Part shown: piece by piece, positions 43,509 to 52,533 of the stretch
Position numbering within the stretch: the stretch's first letter is position 1
Layout: each line of letters starts with the position of its first letter
Source of the DNA: Parapedobacter soli
Lineage (GTDB): Bacteria > Bacteroidota > Bacteroidia > Sphingobacteriales > Sphingobacteriaceae
Direction of reading: 5' to 3'
NCBI RefSeq assembly: GCF_025460835.1
Contig: NZ_JAMXAY010000004.1
Location: 1 to 64,000, forward strand
Length of the DNA: 64,000 bases
The notes under the pieces: model-generated
Databases searched by the model: none
Seen by the model: only the letters and a program-made list of their open reading frames with translations
Told to the model about the DNA's origin: nothing
Position numbers and translations under genes: made by a program

Positions 43509-44531
43509 TCAATCGGAATCGGTGGGTACACCAAACCACCAAGCCTCAAACTCCTTCCCTCGCCGCTTGGTCACCTTTAGCACCCTGGCTTGGTTTCGCC
43601 CATCAACGGTAAACCGCATCTTCAGTGGCAGGTACCAATAGATGCCTTCTTTGTAAGGCTCGGCAATCGCATCACGATTGACCAACTTAAATTGGTCATA
43701 TTCGAAAAATTGCTGACGATCCAGCAGTTCGTATAGGTCCATCACCGATAGTTTCATATTGAACTCGCGCGTGCCATCCATCCGGTACTCCCAGACCGAT
43801 TCCTTCAGTCCGCTATTATCATAGCAAGCAACATCCACCTTGGCTTCCTGCTGGAATTTCTCCTTATCGACATGCTCCAGGATTCCCCGTACCGGTCTGC
43901 CACGTTTCCTTTTCGGAATTACTACCGACTTAACAGCCAGCAACAGCCTCCGCGGCCCAGCCCCCAATCCCTTACGCCTCTGCCATGGCGGGAGTTTTCC
44001 AATCCCGTCCGCGGCCATGCTTGCCGCTTGTGCTTCCCACCAGTTCCGTATGGCCCGCCGCGCTGATCGACTTTTCTGCATGAAATAATTCAGGTAGATT
44101 ACGTTGACTGCAAGAACCATCACGACCGCAAAGGGATAATCGATGTGGTAGTACCGCGGTATGGCATCAGGCGCTTCCCGCTCGATGAAATAAATAGCAA
44201 AAAATCCCATCAGTACCAGCGACGGGATGATGACCCCGTGGTAGAGTTGCAGCGCTGTACGCATCAGAGGCCTTGCATACCACGGGTGCGAGACATCCAA
44301 TTGTTTAAAGCTTCGGGATACGAGGTTCAGTACTATGTAAGCGACCAAACAGCTTGGTCCGGCAGCCTTGTAAAAATCCCAATCCCGGATGGCCTTGCCG
44401 AAACCATCATCTCCGGTGTAAAGCACCATGAATAAGCCAATAAAAAGTGCCACGATGGCGGATATCCAGCCGTCGAAATATTGAATCTGGATGGGCGGTA
44501 AATGCCGCATCCGTAGAAAATGTTTTTGCAT
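43509..44531 (-). CDS. Membrane-bound LytTR-type regulator
   Basis: A 340-residue protein with four N-terminal TM helices (DGWISAIVALFIGLFMVLY, SCLVAYIVLNLVSRSF, HGVIIPSLVLMGFFAIYFI, YPFAVVMVLAVNVIYLNYF), a linker, and a C-terminal LytTR-like DNA-binding domain (SVMDLYELLDRQQFFEYDQFKLVNRDAI, ending VTKRRGKEFEAW). Membrane-bound LytTR proteins of Bacteroidota are one-component regulators. It is single, with a -7 element TATCTTTG at 44601-44608. The target genes are unknown; the triplet downstream is a candidate. Confidence 0.85.
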   Translation of the reverse strand: MQKHFLRMRHLPPIQIQYFDGWISAIVALFIGLFMVLYTGDDGFGKAIRDWDFYKAAGPSCLVAYIVLNLVSRSFKQLDVSHPWYARPLMRTALQLYHGVIIPSLVLMGFFAIYFIEREAPDAIPRYYHIDYPFAVVMVLAVNVIYLNYFMQKSRSARRAIRNWWEAQAASMAADGIGKLPPWQRRKGLGAGPRRLLLAVKSVVIPKRKRGRPVRGILEHVDKEKFQQEAKVDVACYDNSGLKESVWEYRMDGTREFNMKLSVMDLYELLDRQQFFEYDQFKLVNRDAIAEPYKEGIYWYLPLKMRFTVDGRNQARVLKVTKRRGKEFEAWWFGVPTDSD

Positions 44532-44600
44532 CTGCCAGCAATTTTGCAGTGTTCAGTTTGGTTTGTCCTCATTAGGAAGGCAAACGGATTTTTGGTGCTG

Positions 44601-44608
44601 CAAAGATA
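44601..44608 (-). promoter_or_regulatory. -7 element of the LytTR gene
   Basis: TATCTTTG on the minus strand, about 70 bases before the start codon, matches TAnnTTTG. Confidence 0.5.
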
Positions 44609-44767
44609 GCAATCAAGCGCTTAGAAAACTAATGGTAGATTACGGTATTATGGTTATATTTTACAACGAAACCTTTGGATTCATACAAAAGTTTTATGTA
44701 TCCGATTCCTCAAAGGAGTTTATAGCATAAATGGTATTGACCACGACAGTTCGCCCTACACTACGTA

Positions 44768-46060
44768 TCACTTTACCGGCAAATCCATTGTCATCATATA
44801 AACCTGCCGAGTGCCATTATGAGTGGAATTGAAACCAACCATATCACCATTGGGACTCCATCTACAGTGCAAATCACACCTTAACCAGTCGTTATCCGAA
44901 TCATATTGTGGTGCGTGATAAAATCTTCCAAGCGGAAGGACTGCCTCCGTCGCCATATCCATAAGGTATAATTTCTGTTCTCTTAATTCTCCTGATGGGT
45001 AAGAATCTGTGATCATCCACTTCCCGTCAGGGGAAAAGGTACCGTGTCCATCGTAATCCAATAAACCACTTCCCAATCGTTTGTATCTCTTCTTTCCCAC
45101 TTCGAATAACACGTGCGCATATTGAGCCCCTTTATACCTAACAGTAAACATCAGTTCATTGGCATTCAACCAATCATAATGTGAACCATCCCAGCCATCT
45201 GGAAAACAGCGTTCCAAGCCACTCCCGTCCAAATTAACAGTAAATGCCGTGGTACTCCGCTTCGGGAATCCCCTTGCCATCCATGAAATTTTTGATCCGT
45301 CACGACTAAACAACGTATGGCAGAAATATTCTAGACCTTCGTGACTGTCTATTTTTGGAATGTAGTCAACGATCGCCGCTATGGAAACCAGCAGTTCCGA
45401 TGTGCCATTTTCTAGATCAATCAAAAACAAACCATCATCTTCCGGATACATCACATTTCTTCTTACGTCCTGCCCGTTGCCGCCGTAGCCATAGTCTGGC
45501 CGAGTTAGTCTTAATCTCGAATAGTTTATACTTACTGCATATTTCCCATCCGGTGAGACCGAACTTACGGGGTACGGAAAAGTACGGATTTCTTCTTTTG
45601 TGTGTACATTTAAAATTACCGACACCGATTTTCCTTCTCGATAGTCGTTATATATAATCAATGAATCCGGTGAACTACCCAGCCAATGGGCCATGCACCC
45701 CTCTTGAAAGTTCCAAGCTCGTGTAGCCGTCAAAGGAATAAATTTAAATGTATTAATATCCACTAATCCCAGTATTGCTGCATCATTTTCATTTGGAAGG
45801 CGATCTTTGACAGACGTTCGCAGTACCGTCACATGACGTTGAGATTTATTCCAAGAATTAATACCATAATAGCTAGCATACAAATGATCATACGGCCCTT
45901 TCGTCAATTGTATTGGCTCACTTACCTTAGGGAACACTACAACTAGTCCAGTAGTTTGTCTTTCATTACAAGATAAAATCAATGCATTCACGACAACATA
46001 GAACACCCATATTTGCATTTCCTTAAAACGATTCTCTCCACTAAATCTCAAAGATTTCAT
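44768..46060 (-). CDS. TolB/WD40-like propeller lipoprotein
   Basis: A 430-residue lipoprotein (lipobox ALILSC after a long n-region; a second ATG at 46018 is possible). The body has repeated PD40-type strands: SSVSPDGKYAVSINY, LFSRDGSKISWMARGF, GTFSPDGKWMITDSY and CRWSPNGDMVGFNS, typical of TolB-like beta propellers. Such proteins accompany SusCD loci as surface or periplasmic binding/lyase-like components. It is downstream of the sulfatase and now separated from it by an IS element. Confidence 0.82.
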   Translation of the reverse strand: MKSLRFSGENRFKEMQIWVFYVVVNALILSCNERQTTGLVVVFPKVSEPIQLTKGPYDHLYASYYGINSWNKSQRHVTVLRTSVKDRLPNENDAAILGLVDINTFKFIPLTATRAWNFQEGCMAHWLGSSPDSLIIYNDYREGKSVSVILNVHTKEEIRTFPYPVSSVSPDGKYAVSINYSRLRLTRPDYGYGGNGQDVRRNVMYPEDDGLFLIDLENGTSELLVSIAAIVDYIPKIDSHEGLEYFCHTLFSRDGSKISWMARGFPKRSTTAFTVNLDGSGLERCFPDGWDGSHYDWLNANELMFTVRYKGAQYAHVLFEVGKKRYKRLGSGLLDYDGHGTFSPDGKWMITDSYPSGELREQKLYLMDMATEAVLPLGRFYHAPQYDSDNDWLRCDLHCRWSPNGDMVGFNSTHNGTRQVYMMTMDLPVK

Positions 46061-46160
46061 CTATAAATAATTTGTCGGCTGTTATCAGCTAACGGTTTCA
46101 AATCTGTTAATAAAGCACAGCCAAGAGTTGTAAAATTTCATCTGCGAGCTCTAGGCTCAA

Positions 46161-47539
46161 CCCTGTGTGCTTAGCTGTGCAACACCTGTTTCATATGCGG
46201 GGTCCAACCCACCAGTAACTATTCCGGCTTTCATTTCAGGGATCAGACACGGATGCCCAATCCCTTCAATTCATTCTGCAAATGTGCTATACGCTTTTGG
46301 TTACGGCGCCTTTCAAACTCCTCCACCGAGTAAGCCATGTACGACAGCCTGGCGGTCAGGACAATATAGGCAGCGGTCAGGATCTTGTGTCCTATTATCA
46401 ATAGCGCCTTTTTGCGTCCTTTACGTGCCGCCATGCTGTCGTACTTGGCCCTGAGGTAAGTCCCCTTCGTCCGGGTAGCCGCCCATGCCGCCTCCACCAG
46501 TAAACTCTTAAGGTATTTGTTGCCATGGGTTGTCCGGCCGCTCATCCGCTTGCCCCCGCTCTCATTGTTGCCCGGACAGATGCCCGCCCATTTGGCCAGC
46601 CGCTTCGGGTTGCCGAAGGTCTCTTCCGGACTGGTGCCAACCTCGGCAAGCATCTTCACCGCATTCAGTGTATTGACACCCGGTATGGTTTTCAGCAGCT
46701 CAATACTTTCCCGGTCATCTGCCAGCAACCGCTCCACTTCCTGTTGCAACACGGCAATCTGCGATTCCAGGTAAGCCATGTGGTGTTTGATCTGCCGGAG
46801 CATGAACCGGTGGTGGTCGGTCATCCGGCCGGTGATCGCCTTCAGCAACTCTGCCCTGCCTACCTTCAGCTTGCCATGGTAGTGTTCATCGATCAGCGCC
46901 TCCAGGTCTGTCCGGCCAGCCATAAGACCCTCGATGATACCCGTGGAAACAACGCCCGAGGTGTTGCTCACAACGCTGCTTAACTTGATGTTCGCGTCCT
47001 CAAGCACCTTCTGGATCCGGTTCTTCTCCGAGGCCAGCTGCTGCGTCAGCTTCGTCGAGTAACGGTTCACATCCCGCAGCTGGCGGATCTTCTCCTCCGG
47101 AATGAAACTCGCCTTCAGTAAACCGGCCAACAACAACCTGCATATCCACTGGCTGTCTTTTCTGTCCGTCTTCCGGCCTGGAACGTTCTTCAGGTGCCGG
47201 GCATTCACCAGGATGACCGTGAAGTCTTCCTCCAGAATATTGAATACCGGCTTCCAGTAAACTCCCGTGCTTTCCATCGCAACGTGCGTAACCCCATGGC
47301 CCTGTAACCAATCGCGTAAGTCATTCAAAGAACCCGTGTACGTGTCGAAGGTCCGCGTCTCCCGGATTAACTCCGCCCCGTCTACTGTGGCAACAACGTT
47401 CTTCTCATGAACGTCCAGGCCACAACCCCGGCTCACTACCTGTTCGAAGTGAACCCTAGGGACTTCTGATGTTGGTGCTTTCTTCATCGCTGTATGATTT
47501 CAAGAAAGGTACGCAACTCCATTTACATGCCCCTGTGTG
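46161..47539 (-). mobile_element. IS110-family insertion sequence
   Basis: The element carries one transposase gene (46243-47487). The bounds are proposed from a CCCTGTGTG repeat at 46161-46169 and 47531-47539, with short non-coding ends and no terminal inverted repeats, as usual for this family. Exact ends could shift by tens of bases, mainly toward 46060. Confidence 0.55.
46243..47487 (-). CDS. IS110-family transposase
   Basis: A 414-residue DEDD recombinase. The RuvC-like N-terminal domain shows D25 (RGCGLDVHEKN), E72 (AMESTGVYWKP), D108 and D111 (RKTDRKDSQWICRLLLAGLL); the C-terminal Transposase_20 domain shows LKTIPGVN and KWAGICPGNNESGGKRMSGRTTHGNKYLK with the serine active-site region. 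All catalytic residues seem present, so it may be active. Family members use an RNA made from a non-coding end of the element to choose targets. Confidence 0.95.
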   Translation of the reverse strand: MKKAPTSEVPRVHFEQVVSRGCGLDVHEKNVVATVDGAELIRETRTFDTYTGSLNDLRDWLQGHGVTHVAMESTGVYWKPVFNILEEDFTVILVNARHLKNVPGRKTDRKDSQWICRLLLAGLLKASFIPEEKIRQLRDVNRYSTKLTQQLASEKNRIQKVLEDANIKLSSVVSNTSGVVSTGIIEGLMAGRTDLEALIDEHYHGKLKVGRAELLKAITGRMTDHHRFMLRQIKHHMAYLESQIAVLQQEVERLLADDRESIELLKTIPGVNTLNAVKMLAEVGTSPEETFGNPKRLAKWAGICPGNNESGGKRMSGRTTHGNKYLKSLLVEAAWAATRTKGTYLRAKYDSMAARKGRKKALLIIGHKILTAAYIVLTARLSYMAYSVEEFERRRNQKRIAHLQNELKGLGIRV

Positions 47540-47541
47540 TG

Positions 47542-47940
47542 CTATAATCTCATGTTGGCTTCATATTGTATAAAGTAAGTTCCGTTTACTACTTGCTTAA
47601 ATTGAAACGGCGGACTCCTATGACGACCCTCAGGAAGATTGATACCGATGAAGATACGAAATTCTAATAGCTGACCGCGGGCATTCGTCAATTTCACTTC
47701 TAACTTCACTTCACTTTCTTCGCCTAGATGATGAATTACAGGCCTGATCCCATCAGCAGGACCTCAAACGACATCTACATTATCACTTCCTCCCCAAGTA
47801 GGTTGAAAGACCATGCTATTGGCATAGTAAGTTAGTTTTGGATGTCCCAAATTATCTATAAGAACTTCTAATATGTCCCCATATTAACGCCCCCTCTCAA
47901 AGAACACCATGAAAAGCCTTCCTTATAAAATCGCGTCTAA
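47542..47940 (-). pseudogene. Broken gene remnant, C-terminal beta domain
   Basis: On the minus strand a frame runs DILEVLIDNLGHPKLTYY, FQPTWGGSDNVDVV, then a TGA in place of a codon, then GPADGIRPVIHHLGEESEVKLEVKL and ends NGTYFIQYEANMRL before TAG at 47542. Upstream, TRFYKEGFSWCSLRGG lies in another frame, so there is also a frameshift. It is a beta-rich C-terminal fragment of an unidentified exported enzyme or binding protein of the sulfatase locus. The IS element lies against its 3' end. Confidence 0.7.
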
Positions 47941-47942
47941 CC

Positions 47943-49595
47943 TCAACGTGCTTTACTTTGACCGCGATATATGAAATCCCGGTTTGGGTATAGATAAACA
48001 CCAACTTTACGTGCCCAACTTTCATATATCGTATCTAATCTTGACACCTGATCGTGATTAGAAATGGCAAGATCGTGCGTTTCAAATCTATCTTTGCTCA
48101 GGTCATATAATTCCCAAGGGCTCTCGAAGTCACCTACGAGCTTGAGGTTGCCATGACGAAGCCCTCTGTTACCTCCATGTTCCCAAAACATAAACTCAGG
48201 CTCTTTGAGCTCTTCCCCTCTAAAAATCGGCAATAAGCTGCGACCAGGGGTAGGGGTGATTGGATTATCCGCGAACTCACTTGGATATGTTGCGCGACCG
48301 ACATCGCATAAGGTCTTCATAATATCAACGACGTAGCCCGGTTGTTGGGTTATTTGAGCCGCCTTGATCTCGGACGGCCAATATGCAATAAATGGTGTAC
48401 AAATTCCCCCGTCGTACATGTGTCCTTTATACGATCGGAAAGGTGTGTTGGAGAGATTGGCCCATCCTTGGCCATAACTCATGTAAGAATCTTCATGACC
48501 GCATTGATATCCATTTTGGCCAAAGTCGAACCCACTATACCCACCCGCAGGTGAGGCTCCATTATCCGATAGAAATAAAATGAGCGTATTCTTATCTTTC
48601 CCCATCTTATTCAGTTGGGTTAGTATTCGACCAATACCTTGATCCATCCGGTCAATTTGAGCAGCATATACTTCCATTTTCGACGCCATATCTCTTTTAT
48701 TCTCGACATTATCCCAGAGCAAAGCAGCATCTCGTTCCAGTACAGAAAATAGATCATGCCCTTCAAATAATCCAAGCTCCTGCATTCTTCCTAACCGCTC
48801 CCTTTTTAGGCGATCCCATCCAATATCGAATTGCCCCTCATATTTATTTATATCGGATTCCAACGCTTGAAGCGGACTATGAGGTGCTGTATAGGATAGA
48901 TATAGAAAGAAAGGATTGCGTTTGCCCGTCTCTTCTTCCAAAAATCGGATTGCGTAGTCTGTAATCGCGTCGGTCATATAAAACCCCTCTTTCGGTGGAG
49001 TATATAGCGAATCATTGAAGGCCATTTTTCGCTTGACGCCCTTCCACACGGTTTTGGTAATATCAAAGTAGTTCGCGGCCCCACTAATCAATCCGAAATA
49101 CTTATCGAAGCCTCGGTCGGTCGGCCAATGCGGGCGGTTTTCGCCCACATGCCATTTACCGGCCATTAGCGTCGAATACCCCGTCTCCCTCAACACTTCG
49201 GCTATTGTTACGCAATTGCGGTTGAGGTATCCTTGATACGGACCATTTGGTACCGGCGGCGGTATATCATGGGCTGCAACCATACCCCCAACCCCGGTTT
49301 GATGTGGATATAACCCTGTTATCAATGATGCCCTCGTGGGACAGCATTTCGCTCCATTATAAAATTGCGTAAACCTTAGGCCATGATACGCCAAGCTATC
49401 CAAGACTGGGGTACGAATTCTTGTGGCTCCGTAACTTCCCAAGTCCGAAAAACCCATATCATCTGCCAAAATCAATATGATATTTGGCCTATTGGCCTTG
49501 TCCTTGCTACCACAACTCGAGTGGTAAAACGTAACAGCAATTATAATCGCCAAAACCAAGGCAGTACCCACATATACGACCTGTCTATTCCACAT
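47943..49595 (-). CDS. Sulfatase (arylsulfatase family S1), lipoprotein
   Basis: A 550-residue type I sulfatase. The N-terminal signal ends at C28 (FYHSSC), suggesting a lipoprotein. Metal ligands lie in ILADDMGF; the formylglycine site is C84 in CCPTRASLITG, matching C-x-P-(S/T)-R. HVGENRPHW and the FFLYLSYTAPHSPL and ILFLSDNGASP blocks follow. It removes sulfate from a sugar; the needed maturation enzyme is not in the window. It is downstream of BNR and propeller genes, so acts on the same substrate (inference). Confidence 0.93.
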   Translation of the reverse strand: MWNRQVVYVGTALVLAIIIAVTFYHSSCGSKDKANRPNIILILADDMGFSDLGSYGATRIRTPVLDSLAYHGLRFTQFYNGAKCCPTRASLITGLYPHQTGVGGMVAAHDIPPPVPNGPYQGYLNRNCVTIAEVLRETGYSTLMAGKWHVGENRPHWPTDRGFDKYFGLISGAANYFDITKTVWKGVKRKMAFNDSLYTPPKEGFYMTDAITDYAIRFLEEETGKRNPFFLYLSYTAPHSPLQALESDINKYEGQFDIGWDRLKRERLGRMQELGLFEGHDLFSVLERDAALLWDNVENKRDMASKMEVYAAQIDRMDQGIGRILTQLNKMGKDKNTLILFLSDNGASPAGGYSGFDFGQNGYQCGHEDSYMSYGQGWANLSNTPFRSYKGHMYDGGICTPFIAYWPSEIKAAQITQQPGYVVDIMKTLCDVGRATYPSEFADNPITPTPGRSLLPIFRGEELKEPEFMFWEHGGNRGLRHGNLKLVGDFESPWELYDLSKDRFETHDLAISNHDQVSRLDTIYESWARKVGVYLYPNRDFIYRGQSKAR

Positions 49596-49670
49596 GCAAA
49601 ATTCGAAATTATAAGATAAATATCTATTTCACCAAATTCCATGAACCCCTTTGGATGTAATTAGCCGTGT

Positions 49671-50864
49671 CTAATTAGTCGGGCAGTAAATGCAAAGGAA
49701 ATCTCGATAATTTAATTTAAGCCGTAAATTCCCATGATGCGTAGTAACCCATAAAATTCCGGGACTAACTTCAAAAACGTAGGGATAACTCAAGAAGAAT
49801 CGCTTACCTGAACCATCCTCTAAGTACTTAGCGATGATTTTTGGCTTACTCCAAGTCTTCCCATCATCGTCGGAAAAGGCCATGGAAAGCTCCTCTCTAA
49901 AATTGCTAGCTGCGACTTCCGACCACTGGCCATCCCCACCCCACAATTCATGGTGCGTTTTTCCTTCAGGGAACTGCCGATGCCAAATCAGAACGAGCCT
50001 CCCGTTCGACATCCGCTTTAAGATTCCTGGCGCGGAACTGGCCGAAATCATCGTGGGTTTGATATCCTTCCAAGTCAAACCCTCATCGTCAGAAAAAGCT
50101 TCCCAAAATGTACCCCAGTTTGTCCTCATCAATTGCCAAATTCTCCCGTCCTTCAATTGCTCAATGGTCGATTCGGAAACCCCTCCATGATGCCCAATCC
50201 CACCCAAATCAATAATATTGCTACGCTCCCAGGTTTTACCGTCATCTCTAGATGTATAAGTCAGAACCGCATGTCGACCCGGGTGATGGCGAGCCATCAT
50301 AGTCGTAAAAATGACATTTCCGTTCCGGGTTTCTATCATGTCTCTAATGCAACCAGTATATTCGTTATGAAGCTTCTGTAGATCTTGCCAGGTTTTTCCA
50401 CCATCAAGACTCCTAATTGTATAGGTTGGCCTAATGGCATAATGTTCGTTCCAATCTCTAATTTCTGGATTCCAATAGGAACTTTTCTCCTCATAGTTTA
50501 TGAATGCAAGTATAATTGCACCGCTTTTGGTCTTCACCAACGCATTGTGATATTTGAATTGAATTTTATCTCCCTCTTTAAAAATCCTATGGCGTTCCCA
50601 TGTCTTTCCCTCGTCATTGCTGATGAGGGACTGAGAATCTTCGACTGCCAAAATGCTGCCATTATCAAGTCGCACAAATGGCCCTAAAGGAACGCTTGGC
50701 ATCTCATCAATCGTTTTTGGAATCCATACGCCGTTTGCTAATGTCTTTCCAGGAATACCGTTTACTGTCTGCGCCACAAGCTTACCTACATCGAAGAAAC
50801 CTGTCAAAACCAACAACACACTACCAAGTAAGCTGCTGGCACGTAAATGTTTATAAAATATCAT
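49671..50864 (-). CDS. BNR-repeat sialidase-like protein
   Basis: A 397-residue exported protein (signal FLGSVLLVLTGFFDVGKLVAQ region). It has five Asp-box repeats: SNDEGKTW, SLDGGKTW, SRDDGKTW, SDDEGLTW and SDDDGKTW, the hallmark of a six-bladed sialidase-type propeller. The catalytic RIP motif of true sialidases was not found near the N-terminus, so the exact bond cleaved is uncertain. Placed between the sulfatase and a second propeller protein, it is probably a hydrolase or sugar-binding partner. Confidence 0.85.
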   Translation of the reverse strand: MIFYKHLRASSLLGSVLLVLTGFFDVGKLVAQTVNGIPGKTLANGVWIPKTIDEMPSVPLGPFVRLDNGSILAVEDSQSLISNDEGKTWERHRIFKEGDKIQFKYHNALVKTKSGAIILAFINYEEKSSYWNPEIRDWNEHYAIRPTYTIRSLDGGKTWQDLQKLHNEYTGCIRDMIETRNGNVIFTTMMARHHPGRHAVLTYTSRDDGKTWERSNIIDLGGIGHHGGVSESTIEQLKDGRIWQLMRTNWGTFWEAFSDDEGLTWKDIKPTMISASSAPGILKRMSNGRLVLIWHRQFPEGKTHHELWGGDGQWSEVAASNFREELSMAFSDDDGKTWSKPKIIAKYLEDGSGKRFFLSYPYVFEVSPGILWVTTHHGNLRLKLNYRDFLCIYCPTN

Positions 50865-50896
50865 GATTTATAAGATTAAACTTACGACAACTTTAA

Positions 50897-52507
50897 TTAT
50901 TTAAATCTGAATGAATACAGGTCGGCATCCTTTAATACGAACCTCAATCGAACCGGTTTGTTAATAGTACTTAGCGACATGGTCTCCCCTTCTCCTCGCT
51001 TCCATTCCACTCTCCGTTCTACGGAATCTCCGAATACTGGGAAACAATTAATCGCTTCAAAACCCTGGATTGGAATAAAACCGTTCTCCTCTAGTACTTC
51101 CACACGCACTTCACCTGCTGCGGAAGTAGAAAAATTGATATACAGGTCATCACCTTCAAAAAGAATAGGCTTAGTAATGAGCTCCCCTCCATTCATATCG
51201 GCATTTACCGAAACAAATCCGTCTACTCTCATCGTGTAGCGCCGCAGTTTAGTACCTTCATCACCAATCCAATAGTTTTCTACTGCATAAATCGAAAGTT
51301 CATTAGGGGCGCCCTCAAACTCACTTGTTGTTTCAATGAGATGCCACCCTACAAAGCCATCACCATACGTCCAACTTCCGACGCGTTCTATGCCGGGGCG
51401 AAGGAAGACTCGATTCCACTTTTTAAAGTGAGCGCCATCCCTTGAGGCCATGAACAGCCCATCAGTCAAAGCAGTACCATACCTCTGACTAAATTTCATT
51501 CTAGTCATTCGACCTTCGTATCCCGGTAACGCATTCAGCGAACTGGTTAAGTTTTCTAAAGGTTCATAACTCTCCTTCTGGGAAAACCTGAACCTATCCT
51601 TCTCTACATATCTGCTGGGGAATCCCACATAGATATGCGGTGCCCGATAGTATGGTTTGATGGGGAAATGATACAACTCTTCGATTGGTGAGTCAATGTA
51701 GTTGACATCGGTATGTCCGTGCCAGTGAATGAAATCTTTCGATACTGCCGTTCGGATTAGTCGTGTGCCATCCTGTCCATGACGCCAATATATACGATAT
51801 TCTTGCCTCTCCGCATCCCAGAAAGCAAGATTTTGTGAATCAAAGAAGCCTCCGTCATCCTTTTCGATGACTGGATTATTGCTCAATAGACTCCAATGCT
51901 TTCCATCGGGAGACTTCACGGCCAACAATCCCTTATTGTGTACAGGGCCTTTCCCACCATGAAGGATGACTAAGCCTTTGTACAATTCATCTTCTCGGAC
52001 TGCGGGATTGGTATCCTTGAAAAAACCTCCGCTCCATGTGACGTACATTCCCTCGTATTCTTTCTCCTTGCCATAAGAAATAACAACAATATTATTATTG
52101 GTTGAGCCATTAAATTCGCATAAGTTCAAAACAGGTTTCGTCCAATTAATCCCATCCTTGCTCTCTGCATAGCAAAGATTCTTATGATGAAATTTACCCG
52201 AATTCCCCCCAATATGTCCTCCTCTATAAAACATTTTAAACGTATCACCATCTTTGAATATACTGTGATAACTCGTTGCATTTCCTTCCCACGGTTCATC
52301 GTGCACAATCACGACTTCTTTGGGGACAGGTTCGTGCAAAATTAACTGAGCAGAGCCTTTAAGTTCGTCAATCAGGTAATCGTCAACAAATAACTCTAAG
52401 CGTGACGCAATATTCAGGGCTTTCGGACGAACATCCAATAACTCTTGAGCTTGTATTAAACCGATAATGAAACTAAGACTTAATAGCGCAAACAATTTTC
52501 TAATCAT
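50897..52507 (-). CDS. Five-bladed propeller glycoside hydrolase-like protein
   Basis: A 536-residue exported protein with signal MIRKLFALLSLSFIIGLIQA. The body resembles GH32/GH43/GH130-type propellers: LELFVDDYLIDELKG, HSIFKDGDTFKMFYRGGH, CYAESKDGINWTKP, then RTAVSKDFIHWHG, and a C-terminal beta sandwich starting near RYTMRVDGFVSVNADM. No catalytic acids can be assigned by eye. The ATG at 52507 is used; the longer frame overlaps susD. Related proteins are frequent in Planctomycetes and marine Bacteroidota. Confidence 0.8.
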   Translation of the reverse strand: MIRKLFALLSLSFIIGLIQAQELLDVRPKALNIASRLELFVDDYLIDELKGSAQLILHEPVPKEVVIVHDEPWEGNATSYHSIFKDGDTFKMFYRGGHIGGNSGKFHHKNLCYAESKDGINWTKPVLNLCEFNGSTNNNIVVISYGKEKEYEGMYVTWSGGFFKDTNPAVREDELYKGLVILHGGKGPVHNKGLLAVKSPDGKHWSLLSNNPVIEKDDGGFFDSQNLAFWDAERQEYRIYWRHGQDGTRLIRTAVSKDFIHWHGHTDVNYIDSPIEELYHFPIKPYYRAPHIYVGFPSRYVEKDRFRFSQKESYEPLENLTSSLNALPGYEGRMTRMKFSQRYGTALTDGLFMASRDGAHFKKWNRVFLRPGIERVGSWTYGDGFVGWHLIETTSEFEGAPNELSIYAVENYWIGDEGTKLRRYTMRVDGFVSVNADMNGGELITKPILFEGDDLYINFSTSAAGEVRVEVLEENGFIPIQGFEAINCFPVFGDSVERRVEWKRGEGETMSLSTINKPVRLRFVLKDADLYSFRFK

Positions 52508-52533
52508 GATAGATTTCTTTAGATAAAATTTCT

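Noticed and set aside
49671-50864. Calling the BNR protein a true sialidase
   Set aside because: Five Asp boxes are present, but the RIP motif expected for sialidases was not found.
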